Below, piece after piece: positions 36,274-43,253 of a stretch of DNA of 64,000 nucleotides; the first letter of the stretch is position 1; the number at the start of each line of letters is the position of its first letter. The position numbers were made by a program, and so were the translations under genes. This stretch comes from Mycolicibacterium elephantis DSM 44368 (GTDB lineage: Bacteria > Actinomycetota > Actinomycetes > Mycobacteriales > Mycobacteriaceae), in assembly GCF_004014805.1 (NCBI RefSeq), contig NZ_ATDN01000020.1:45791-109790 (forward strand). Direction: 5' to 3'. Below the pieces are notes generated by a model. The model was not told where the DNA came from, ran no database searches, and was given only the letters and a program-made list of their open reading frames with translations.

Positions 36274-37041
36274 ATGGAGATCGAGGGCAAGAAGGCCATC
36301 ATCGTCGGTGGGGCGTCGGGCTTCGGCAAGGCGACCGCCGAGCTGTTGTCCAAGCGTGGCGCGAGCGTGGCCGTGCTGGACCGCCCGCAGTCGAAGGGCA
36401 AGGAAGTCGCCGACGCGATCGGTGGGTCCTTCTACGAGGTCGACGTCACCGACTTCGACGGCACCGAGAAGGTGCTGCAGGAGGCCATCGACGCGCTGGG
36501 CGGTCTGCACATCATCGTGACGACCGCCGGCGGCGGTGCGGCCGAGCGCACCGTGAAGAAGGACGGGCCGCACAGCCTGGAGACCTTCCGCAAGTGCGTC
36601 GACCTGAACCTCATCGGCACCTTCAACATCAGCAGGCTCGCGGGCTGGCAGATGAGCAAGCAGGATCCGGTCGACGACGAGCAGGAGGAGCGCGGCGTCA
36701 TCATCAACACCGCCTCGATCGCCGCGTTCGAGGGCCAGATCGGGCAGGTGGCCTACACCGCGTCCAAGGCCGCGATCGCCGGGATGTGCCTGACGATGGC
36801 GCGCGACATGGGCAGCCTGGGTATCCGCGCGCTCGCGATCGCCCCGAGCCTGTTCGCGACCGGACTGACCGAGGGCATTCCGGACGAGTTCGCCAAGGCG
36901 CTGACCAAGGATGCGGCGTTCCCGAAGCGGCTCGGCAAGCCGGAGGAGTACGCGAAGCTGGTGGCCGCGATCGTCGAGAACCCGATGCTCAACGGCCAGT
37001 GCCTGCGGCTGGACGCGGGTCAGCGCTTCGCCCCCAAGTAA
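36274..37041 (+). CDS. Short-chain dehydrogenase, 3-hydroxyacyl-CoA dehydrogenase type
   Basis: 255 aa classical SDR. NAD motif VGGASGFGKA (about 11-20), VDVTDFDG, then catalytic Ser in TASIAAFEGQ and YTASK. C-terminal RLGKPEEYAKLVAAIVENPMLNGQCLRLDAG is typical of the HSD17B10-like 3-hydroxyacyl-CoA dehydrogenases. ATG 36274 is preceded by GGAAAGGCGGC. Followed by an almost perfect 50-bp palindrome and then poxB on the same strand. Confidence 0.92.
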   Translation: MEIEGKKAIIVGGASGFGKATAELLSKRGASVAVLDRPQSKGKEVADAIGGSFYEVDVTDFDGTEKVLQEAIDALGGLHIIVTTAGGGAAERTVKKDGPHSLETFRKCVDLNLIGTFNISRLAGWQMSKQDPVDDEQEERGVIINTASIAAFEGQIGQVAYTASKAAIAGMCLTMARDMGSLGIRALAIAPSLFATGLTEGIPDEFAKALTKDAAFPKRLGKPEEYAKLVAAIVENPMLNGQCLRLDAGQRFAPK

Positions 37042-37046
37042 GAGGT

Positions 37047-37096
37047 GATTTGTGTGCGTTTAGGAGCGCTTCAGCGCTCCTAAACGCACACAAATC
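37047..37096. terminator. Perfect 50-bp palindrome (24-bp arms, 2-nt gap)
   Basis: Left arm GATTTGTGTGCGTTTAGGAG followed by CGCT (37047-37070), TC, then the exact reverse complement (37073-37096). It starts 5 bp after the SDR stop and ends 8 bp before the poxB GTG. It could end the SDR transcript, but its closeness to poxB also means it could act in poxB initiation. No U-tract. Confidence 0.7.
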
Positions 37097-37104
37097 GCAT
37101 TAGG

Positions 37105-38850
37105 GTGAGCGGCGTGGCGACCGTCGCCGAACACCTCATCGAAGCTCTGCGGGTCAGTGGCGTGCGCCGGGTGTACGGCCTGCCGGGTGACAGCCTCAAC
37201 GGCTTCACCGACGCGATCCGCCGATCGGGCGAGATCAGCTGGGAGCACGTCCGCCACGAGGAGACCGCGGCGTTCGCAGCCGCGGCCGACGCCGCGCTCA
37301 CCGGCGGGTTGGCGGTGTGTGCGGGCAGCTGCGGGCCCGGCAACCTGCACCTGATCAACGGGCTGTACGACGCGCAACGCAGCCGGGTGCCGGTGCTGGC
37401 CATCGCCGCGCACATTCCCCGCACCGAGATCGGGTCGGACTACTTCCAGGAGACCCATCCGCAGGAGCTGTTCCGCGAGTGCAGTGTGTACCGCGAACTG
37501 GTCAGCACCCCCGAGATGGCCCCGCGGATCCTCGAGATGGCGATGCGCGCCGCCGTCGAGGACAGTGGCGTGGCGGTGGTCGTCATCCCGGGAGAGATCT
37601 TTCTGCAGCGCGCCGACGCGTCGGGCTGGACCGCGCGACCGATCGCCGCGGCGCGTTCGATCGTGGTACCCGACGACGAATCGCTGCGCCGGGCCGCTGC
37701 CATACTCAACGACGCGAGTGCGGTCACCATCCTGGGCGGGGCCGGGGCGGCAGGCGCGCACGACGCGCTGATCCAGCTGGCGGCCACCCTCAACGCGCCG
37801 GTCGTACATGCGTTGCGCGGCAAGGAGTTCATCGAGTACGACAACCCGTTCGACGTCGGCATGACGGGCCTGCTCGGTTTCGCTTCCGGCTACAAGGCCA
37901 TGAAAGAGGCCGACGCGCTGCTCATGCTGGGCACCGACTTCCCCTATCCGCAGTTCTTCCCGGACCACGCCAAGGTCATCCAGGTCGATATCCGCGGGCG
38001 CCACCTCGGCCGCCGCACGCCGATCGATCTCGGGCTGGTGGGCACCGTCGCCGACACGGTGGCCGCGCTGCAACCGCTGCTGCACCAGAAGACCGACCGC
38101 CAGCACCTCGACCGCTCGCTGCGCCACTACCGCAAGACCCGCCAGGCGATGGACGAGCTGGCCGTCAACGACCGCGACCGCACCCCGATCCGACCGGAAT
38201 ACGTTGCGGGCCTTGCCGATCAGCTCGCCTCCGACGATGCGGTGTTCACCGTCGACGTCGGCTCTCCTGTGGTGTGGGCAGCGCGCTACCTCAGCATGAA
38301 CGGCCGACGGCGGCTGATCGGCTCGTTCAACCACGGCACCATGGCGTGCGCGCTGCCGCATGCGATCGGCGCGCAGACCGCACAGCCCGGCCGCCAGGTC
38401 GTCGCGCTGGCCGGCGACGGCGGGCTGACGATGCTGTTCGGCGAGCTGGTGACGCTGATCCAGAACGCGCTGCCGGTCAAGGTGATCGTCTTCGACAACT
38501 CGTCGCTGAACTTCGTCGAGCTCGAGATGAAAGCCGCCGGCATCGTCAACTTCGGCACCGACCTCGTCAACCCCGACTTCGCCGCCGTCGCGCGGGCCAT
38601 GGGCATCTTCGGTCGCCGCGTCGAGCAGCCCGCCGACCTGCATCAGGCGCTCGTCGACGCGTTTGAATTCGACGGGCCGGCCGTCGTTGACGTGGTCACC
38701 GCACGTCAGGAGCTGTCGATACCGCCCGCCATCACCGTCGAACAGGCTAAAGGCTTCTCGCTGTATGCAATTCGGACAATCCTGGCGGGACGCGCGGACG
38801 AACTGCTCGACCTGGTCACCACCAACGTGGCCCGGCGCATCCTCGACTGA
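37105..38850 (+). CDS. poxB: Pyruvate:quinone oxidoreductase PoxB (ThDP-dependent)
   Basis: 581 aa. Strong end-to-end similarity to E. coli PoxB: GLPGDSLNGFTDAIR, RHEETAAFAAAADA, AVCAGSCGPGNLHLINGLYDA, YFQETHPQELFRECS, VHALRGKEFIEYDNPFDVGMTGLLGF, the ThDP motif GDGGLTMLFGELVTLIQNALPVKVIVFDN and C-terminal EQAKGFSLYAIRTILAGRADELLDL, the amphipathic membrane segment. Converts pyruvate to acetate and CO2, passing electrons to quinone. GTG 37105 is used; GTG 37114 is possible. The perfect palindrome lies just upstream. Confidence 0.93.
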   Translation: MSGVATVAEHLIEALRVSGVRRVYGLPGDSLNGFTDAIRRSGEISWEHVRHEETAAFAAAADAALTGGLAVCAGSCGPGNLHLINGLYDAQRSRVPVLAIAAHIPRTEIGSDYFQETHPQELFRECSVYRELVSTPEMAPRILEMAMRAAVEDSGVAVVVIPGEIFLQRADASGWTARPIAAARSIVVPDDESLRRAAAILNDASAVTILGGAGAAGAHDALIQLAATLNAPVVHALRGKEFIEYDNPFDVGMTGLLGFASGYKAMKEADALLMLGTDFPYPQFFPDHAKVIQVDIRGRHLGRRTPIDLGLVGTVADTVAALQPLLHQKTDRQHLDRSLRHYRKTRQAMDELAVNDRDRTPIRPEYVAGLADQLASDDAVFTVDVGSPVVWAARYLSMNGRRRLIGSFNHGTMACALPHAIGAQTAQPGRQVVALAGDGGLTMLFGELVTLIQNALPVKVIVFDNSSLNFVELEMKAAGIVNFGTDLVNPDFAAVARAMGIFGRRVEQPADLHQALVDAFEFDGPAVVDVVTARQELSIPPAITVEQAKGFSLYAIRTILAGRADELLDLVTTNVARRILD

Positions 38851-38967
38851 GCGGCACCTGACCTTCGGCGAAACACTGTCTGCCAAACGAAGTCGCGGTT
38901 GGTGTCAGTCCGTTGTGTCATCAACGGTGTGCGGCCGTTCCTGGAATACCCGGTGTCACAATGACCC

Positions 38968-39642
38968 TCACGCCCGTCGCGGTACCGCCGAGAGTAACGA
39001 CTGGCCGATCCACGTCGGAACGGCGCGGCGCACCTCGGCCGGCCCGGAGATCGCGACGCTGCCGTCGAGCAGCGCCTGCCGCCATGACACGTCGCCGCGC
39101 CAGATCAGGGTGAGGCTGCGCAGGCTGGTCTCAACGGTGCCTGCCACGTCGTAGCCGGGATCGAAATCGCACACATCGGCGTGCCCGTCGGCGACCACCA
39201 GCCACCACCGGGACGCCTTCGGTGCCACCTCGGACAGCCGAAACGCCAAAGTGGTGCGCTTACGTGGCCATTCGGCGATCGGTACGGTGCGGCGGATGTC
39301 CCACATCAGCAGGTGCGGGTCGAGATCCTCGGCACCGAGTTCGCCGATCCAACGCACCCCCCAGGCGCCGAGCGCGTCGACGACCTCGGCGAGTTCCTTG
39401 CCGCATTCGGTGAGCGTGTAGGTGGTGCGGCCGTCGACGTCGGCGCGTTCCACGATGCCGGCCCGAATCAGCGATTTCAGTCGCTTCGACAGCAGTGCCG
39501 GCGACATCTTCGGCACTCCGCGCCGCAGGTCGTTGAAGTGTTGGCTGCCGAGCAGCAGTTCACGCACGACGAGCATGGTCCACCGCTCGTCGAGCAGCTC
39601 CATGGCCTTGGCGACGGGGCAGAACTGGCCGTATCCGGGCAT
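38968..39642 (-). CDS. HxlR-family regulator with C-terminal SCP2-like domain
   Basis: 224 aa. ATG 39642 has GGAGGTGCGCAT in front. N-terminal winged helix with the HxlR signature FCPVAKAMELLDERWTMLVVRELLLGSQHFNDLRRGVPKMSPALLSKRLKSLIRAGIVER (Cys near residue 8). Residues about 130-224 resemble a sterol-carrier-protein-2 sensor (LTLIWRGDVSWRQALLDGSVAISGP). The divergent methyltransferase is its likely target, with direct repeats at 39671-39711 as candidate operator. The Cys could make it redox- or quinone-responsive, as in other HxlR proteins. Confidence 0.88.
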   Translation of the reverse strand: MPGYGQFCPVAKAMELLDERWTMLVVRELLLGSQHFNDLRRGVPKMSPALLSKRLKSLIRAGIVERADVDGRTTYTLTECGKELAEVVDALGAWGVRWIGELGAEDLDPHLLMWDIRRTVPIAEWPRKRTTLAFRLSEVAPKASRWWLVVADGHADVCDFDPGYDVAGTVETSLRSLTLIWRGDVSWRQALLDGSVAISGPAEVRRAVPTWIGQSLLSAVPRRA

Positions 39643-39670
39643 ATGCGCACCTCCGGGACCAGAACGGGCA

Positions 39671-39711
39671 GTACAGATATCGAACCAGTCCCGGTACAGA
39701 TTTGGTACTGG
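39671..39711. promoter_or_regulatory. Direct GTACAGAT repeats, candidate HxlR operator
   Basis: GTACAGATATCGAACCAG (39671-39688) and GTACAGATTTGGTACTGG (39694-39711), 13 of 18 identical with starts 23 bp apart, in the 124-bp gap between the divergent HxlR regulator and methyltransferase. HxlR proteins commonly recognise GTAC-containing repeats (established for several members). Confidence 0.55.
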
Positions 39712-39766
39712 ATCGCCGTGACCGGTGTGCGCGACGATAACTGCACCGCGCACGGAAGGTACTGCG

Positions 39767-40594
39767 ATGAACGACCCCACCACCGCCGTCGCCGATCATC
39801 AGATCGCCGCCAAACACCGGGTCATGTGGGCGTCCGGTGACTACCCGAAGCTCGCGGCCGAGATCGTCTCGCCGCTGGGCCCGATTCTGGTGGACGCCGC
39901 CGGTATCGGCCCCGACGACCGTGTGCTCGACGTCGCCGCGGGCACCGGCAACGCCGCGATCCCGGCCGCGCTCACAGGAGCCCGCGTCGTCGCCAGCGAT
40001 CTGTGCCCAGAACTGCTGGAGCACGGCGGCGGGCTGGCTGCCGAACGCGGCGTCACGCTCGAATGGCGCGAGGGCGACGCGCACGCATTGCCGTTCGGGG
40101 ACGCCGAATTCGACGTGGTGATGTCCTGCATCGGCGTGATGTTCGCCCCGTTTCACCAACGGGCCGCCGACGAGATGGTCCGGGTGTGCAAACCGGGCGG
40201 CAGGATCGCGCTGCTGAGTTGGACACCCGAAGGCCAGATCGGTGAGCTGTTCGCCACCATGAAGCCCTACGTCGCGGCCCCACCGCCCGGCGCGCAGCCG
40301 CCGCCGCTGTGGGGAGACGAGGACCACGTCCGCGCCCTGCTCGGCGACCGCGTCGTCGACGTCGTCGCCGAGCGCCGCACCCTGACCGTCGACCGCTTCA
40401 GCGACGGTGCGGCGTTCCGCGACTACTTCAGCTCGATGTACGGGCCGACGATCGCGGCGTACCGCAACATCGAGGACGACCCGGACCGCGTCGCCGAGCT
40501 CGACGCCGCGCTCGCCTGCCTCGGTGACCGCTTCCTGCAGGGCGGTTCCGCGATGGAATGGGAGTACCTGCTGCTGACCGCGCGCAGAGCCTGA
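39767..40594 (+). CDS. Class I SAM-dependent methyltransferase
   Basis: 275 aa. ATG 39767 follows GGAAGG. SAM motif I VLDVAAGTGNAAIPAAL, motif II region REGDAHALPFGDAEFDVVMSCIGVMFAP, and the post-motif CKPGGRIALLSWTPEG, as in UbiE/Coq5-like small-molecule methyltransferases. The helical C-terminal half (YFSSMYGPTIAAYRNI) is typical of actinobacterial relatives near HxlR regulators. Substrate unknown. Phosphotransferase follows after 12 bp. Confidence 0.9.
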   Translation: MNDPTTAVADHQIAAKHRVMWASGDYPKLAAEIVSPLGPILVDAAGIGPDDRVLDVAAGTGNAAIPAALTGARVVASDLCPELLEHGGGLAAERGVTLEWREGDAHALPFGDAEFDVVMSCIGVMFAPFHQRAADEMVRVCKPGGRIALLSWTPEGQIGELFATMKPYVAAPPPGAQPPPLWGDEDHVRALLGDRVVDVVAERRTLTVDRFSDGAAFRDYFSSMYGPTIAAYRNIEDDPDRVAELDAALACLGDRFLQGGSAMEWEYLLLTARRA

Positions 40595-40606
40595 CACGAT
40601 GGCGGT

Positions 40607-41671
40607 ATGTCCGACGCCGTGCCGCAGCTACCCACCCTGACCGACGACGACCAGCAGGCGCTGCAGCGCTGGGTGCGACAACAGAATTTGGGCTCGACCG
40701 TGACCGACGTCGAACCCCTGACCGGCGGCACCCAGAACATCGTCGTGCGGATCCGAATCGACGGACGGCCGATGGTGTTGCGACGCCCGCCGCTGCATCC
40801 GCGCCCGACGAGCGACAAGACGATGCTGCGCGAGATCGCCGCGCTGCGCACCCTGGCCGGAACCAACGTCCCGCATCCCGGGTTCATCGCCGGCTGCGAC
40901 GACCTCGACGTGCTCGGGGTGGTCTTCTACCTGATGGAAGAGGTGGACGGCTTCAATCCCGGCGGCGAGGTCGACGAGGCCTACGTCCGGGACCCGGAGA
41001 TGCGCTACCAGGTCGGCCTGTCCTACGCGGCCAGCCTGGCCCAACTGGGCAACGTGGAGTGGGAGGGCAGCCCGCTGGCCGAGCTCAAACGCCCGGGTTC
41101 TTTTCTCGAGCGCCAGGTTCCGCAGTTTCTGCGGCTGCTGGAAAGCTATCGGCACGACCGCTACGACCCCGCATCGCTGGCCGTCGGTGAACTGGCCGAG
41201 TGGCTGGAGGACAACCGTCCGCCCGACGGGCAACCCGGAATCCTGCACGGCGACCCGCATTTGAGCAACGTGCTGCTCCGGCGGGACAAGCCCGAGTTGG
41301 CGGCGTTCGTCGACTGGGAGATGTGCACGATCGGCGACCCGCTGCTGGATCTGGGCTGGATGTTGATCTGCTGGCCGCTGGAGACCAACACGATCACAGC
41401 GGGTGCCGCGCTGGCCGAACTCGGCGGGCTGGCAAGCCGGCGAGAGCTGCTGGAGGCCTACCTGGGCGCCGGTGGCCGCCGGACGTCGATGCTGGACTGG
41501 TATGTCGCGATGGCGTGCTTCAAACTCGGCATCGTGATCGAGGGCACGTGGTCGCGCTTCCTCGTCGGCCAAGCCAGCCGCGATGCGGGGGAGCGGTTAC
41601 ATGCCAACGCGCAGAACCTGATTGAGATCGGCACCCGAGTCGCCAAGGGCGACAACCCGTTCGGCATCTGA
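40607..41671 (+). CDS. Phosphotransferase family protein (kinase fold, FadE-associated type)
   Basis: 354 aa. N-lobe LTGGTQNIVVRIRIDGRPMVLRRPPLHPRPTSDKTMLREIAAL, catalytic loop ILHGDPHLSNVLLR (His-Gly-Asp...Asn) and metal Asp in AFVDWEMCTIGDPLLDLGW. This is the group related to the N-terminal half of ACAD10/11, which phosphorylates 4-hydroxyacyl-CoAs, and is frequent in mycobacteria. It shares the methyltransferase transcript. Ends at a large hairpin convergent with the TauE gene. Confidence 0.9.
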   Translation: MSDAVPQLPTLTDDDQQALQRWVRQQNLGSTVTDVEPLTGGTQNIVVRIRIDGRPMVLRRPPLHPRPTSDKTMLREIAALRTLAGTNVPHPGFIAGCDDLDVLGVVFYLMEEVDGFNPGGEVDEAYVRDPEMRYQVGLSYAASLAQLGNVEWEGSPLAELKRPGSFLERQVPQFLRLLESYRHDRYDPASLAVGELAEWLEDNRPPDGQPGILHGDPHLSNVLLRRDKPELAAFVDWEMCTIGDPLLDLGWMLICWPLETNTITAGAALAELGGLASRRELLEAYLGAGGRRTSMLDWYVAMACFKLGIVIEGTWSRFLVGQASRDAGERLHANAQNLIEIGTRVAKGDNPFGI

Positions 41672-41689
41672 GGCGGCACGTTTTTCGCG

Positions 41690-41749
41690 GCGAGCAGACG
41701 CTTGCACCCCCAAGAACACCCGATTTTGGGGGTTTTCGCGTCTGCTCGC
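41690..41749. terminator. Nested hairpin between convergent genes
   Basis: Outer arms GCGAGCAGACGC (41690-41701) and GCGTCTGCTCGC (41738-41749), plus an inner CCCCCAA/TTGGGGG stem. It occupies the gap between the phosphotransferase stop (41671) and TauE stop (41767) and could terminate both. Confidence 0.65.
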
Positions 41750-41766
41750 GGGACTCGGGAGGGGGG

Positions 41767-42519
41767 TCAGCCGCAGGTGTCGAACGCCAGCTTGACGGCC
41801 ACCGCCAACCCGGCTGCGCCGATCAGCACCCGCATCGGTCCGGCCGGGGCGTGGCGGACGACGATCGGCCCCAGCCGCGAGCCGATGAGACAACCGAGGC
41901 CCAGCGGCAGGACCGCCCACCACTGCACGGGCGCGATCACCGCGAACACCACGGCGGCGACGAGGTTGGTCACGCCGTTGATGTAGTTCTTGCCGGCGTT
42001 GGCGTGGGCGAGCGTGGCATGACCCAGCCGCAGCAACAGCGCCAGCATCAGGACGCCCGCCGCGGCCCCGAAGTAGCCGCCGTAGACGCAGATCGCAAAG
42101 ATCGCCGCGGCCTCGAGGACCACCCGCCCGGTGGGCCGTCGGCCGTCCTCGGCCGCCATTTCCGGCTTGCCGTGCGGCATCAGGATCGCCAGCGACGCCA
42201 GCCCCAGCAGCAGCGGCACGAGGCGCTCGAAGCCCTCCGGCGGCGTGGACAACAGCAGGACCGCGCCGAGCGCGCCCGCAAGCGCAGCCACCGGGGTGAT
42301 CCGCATCAGCCACGGAATCTGGCCACGTAGCTCCGGCCGGGACCCCAGCACGGACCCGACCCCGTTGAACACCAGCGCCACCGTGTTGGTCAAGTTCGCG
42401 GTCACCGGCGGCAGCCCCGCGACGAGTAGCGCCGGATAGGTGGCCACCGACGCGAGTCCCGCGATACTGCCGGTGAGTCCGCCGAGCACACCCGCCGCGA
42501 ATAGCAATGCCCAGTTCAT
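41767..42519 (-). CDS. TauE/SafE-family sulfite/anion exporter
   Basis: 250 aa membrane protein with about eight hydrophobic helices. N-terminal LFAAGVLGGLTGSIAGLASVATYPALLVAGLPPVTANLTNTVALVFNGVGSVLG and second-half AAGVLMLALLLRLGHATLAHANAGKNYINGVTNLVAAVVFAVI are the paired family repeats. Family members export sulfite, sulfoacetate or other small anions. Divergent from the leucine-type leader region. No regulatory site for it was identified. Confidence 0.9.
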   Translation of the reverse strand: MNWALLFAAGVLGGLTGSIAGLASVATYPALLVAGLPPVTANLTNTVALVFNGVGSVLGSRPELRGQIPWLMRITPVAALAGALGAVLLLSTPPEGFERLVPLLLGLASLAILMPHGKPEMAAEDGRRPTGRVVLEAAAIFAICVYGGYFGAAAGVLMLALLLRLGHATLAHANAGKNYINGVTNLVAAVVFAVIAPVQWWAVLPLGLGCLIGSRLGPIVVRHAPAGPMRVLIGAAGLAVAVKLAFDTCG

Positions 42520-42585
42520 CGGCCGCTCACGTTACGGCCTGCGAACCCCGCGGGCATGTCGTGGTGACTCGAGGAAGAAATGCGA

Positions 42586-42615
42586 TTGCACGCCGGCTCA
42601 CCGAGCGTCTAGCAT
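42586..42615 (+). promoter_or_regulatory. Sigma-A type promoter for the leader peptide
   Basis: TTGCAC (42586-42591), 18-bp spacer, TAGCAT (42610-42615). Seven bases later is the GTG of a 13-residue peptide, so transcription would start at or next to the start codon (leaderless). Confidence 0.6.
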
Positions 42616-42622
42616 CGGCACC

Positions 42623-42664
42623 GTGCCAAGGCGACTCGTAGTAGCAACCCGCAGCGGGGTCTGA
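42623..42664 (+). CDS. Leader peptide (13 aa) upstream of LeuA-domain gene
   Basis: GTG-started peptide MPRRLVVATRSGV, ending TGA at 42662. It has Leu-Val-Val codons in the middle, and its 3' half forms the left arm of the following hairpin (42644-42695). Ribosome stalling at the LVV codons would free or mask that arm, the classical branched-chain amino-acid attenuation layout. No homology search was possible. Confidence 0.6.
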   Translation: MPRRLVVATRSGV

Positions 42665-42695
42665 TCTCGACCGACCCCTCGCTGTGGGTCGTTGC
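42644..42695 (+). promoter_or_regulatory. Attenuator-like hairpin with leader peptide
   Basis: GCAACCCGCAGCGGGGTC pairs with GACCCCTCGCTGTGGGTCGTTGC, with small bulges and an 11-nt loop, and is followed by TATTT. Position between leader peptide and the LeuA-domain gene (start 42737) indicates transcription attenuation or translational control by Leu/Val supply. Confidence 0.6.
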
Positions 42696-42736
42696 TATTT
42701 CCGTCGGTCACTCCTCAGAGCAGAAGCCCGGCACAC

Positions 42737-43222
42737 ATGTCTCTTGCGATCACCACACCACCCGCGTGCACCGCGGCGGCGCGCTTCCACACCCCGTTGC
42801 CCCGCGGCCTGCGCGCACAGGCAGACGCGATGTCGTTCGAAGCGTTTTTCGCCGAATATTCGCCCAGCTCCGGACCGCTGCGGCTACGCAGCTGGACGTG
42901 CGCCGACGGCCACCGTCGGGCCACGCGGCTCGGTCCCCAGGCCCGCACCTACCAGGCGACGCTGGACATCGGCGACCGGATCACCACCGCGTCGGCCGCG
43001 GCGTCCGGGCCGGTGGCGGCGCTGACAGCGATGTTGTACGAGCACGGCATCCCCGTCGAGACGACGGCGTTTCACCAGGTGCCCGCCGGTGAGTGCACCG
43101 CGACGTTCATCCAGGGTTCCGACGGCGCCCGCTCGCGGTGGGCGATGGGCCTGTCGGACGACCCGACGCGGTCCGCGCTGGACGCGGTGATCGCCTGCGC
43201 CAACCGGCTGCTGACGGCATAG
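42737..43222 (+). CDS. Stand-alone LeuA allosteric (dimerisation/regulatory) domain protein
   Basis: 161 aa. SFEAFFAEYSPSSGPLRLRSW, YQATLDIGDRITTASAAASGPVAALTAMLYEHGIPVETTAFHQ and RWAMGLSDDPTRSALDAVIACANRL align with the C-terminal leucine-sensing domain of mycobacterial 2-isopropylmalate synthase (recalled), but the catalytic TIM barrel is absent. ATG 42737 is used; ATG 42830, where clear homology starts, is the alternative. It follows a leader peptide and hairpin. It may bind leucine, mix into LeuA dimers, or be a relic that kept its control region. Convergent to cyp136. Confidence 0.75.
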   Translation: MSLAITTPPACTAAARFHTPLPRGLRAQADAMSFEAFFAEYSPSSGPLRLRSWTCADGHRRATRLGPQARTYQATLDIGDRITTASAAASGPVAALTAMLYEHGIPVETTAFHQVPAGECTATFIQGSDGARSRWAMGLSDDPTRSALDAVIACANRLLTA

Positions 43223-43253
43223 CTCGGCTGCGCCCGATCGCGCAACGGCAGCG

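Noticed and set aside
42440..42664. A 74-aa plus-strand frame ending with the leader peptide
   Set aside because: Its upstream part is antisense to the TauE gene; the promoter at 42586-42615 and the GTG at 42623 support only the short peptide.
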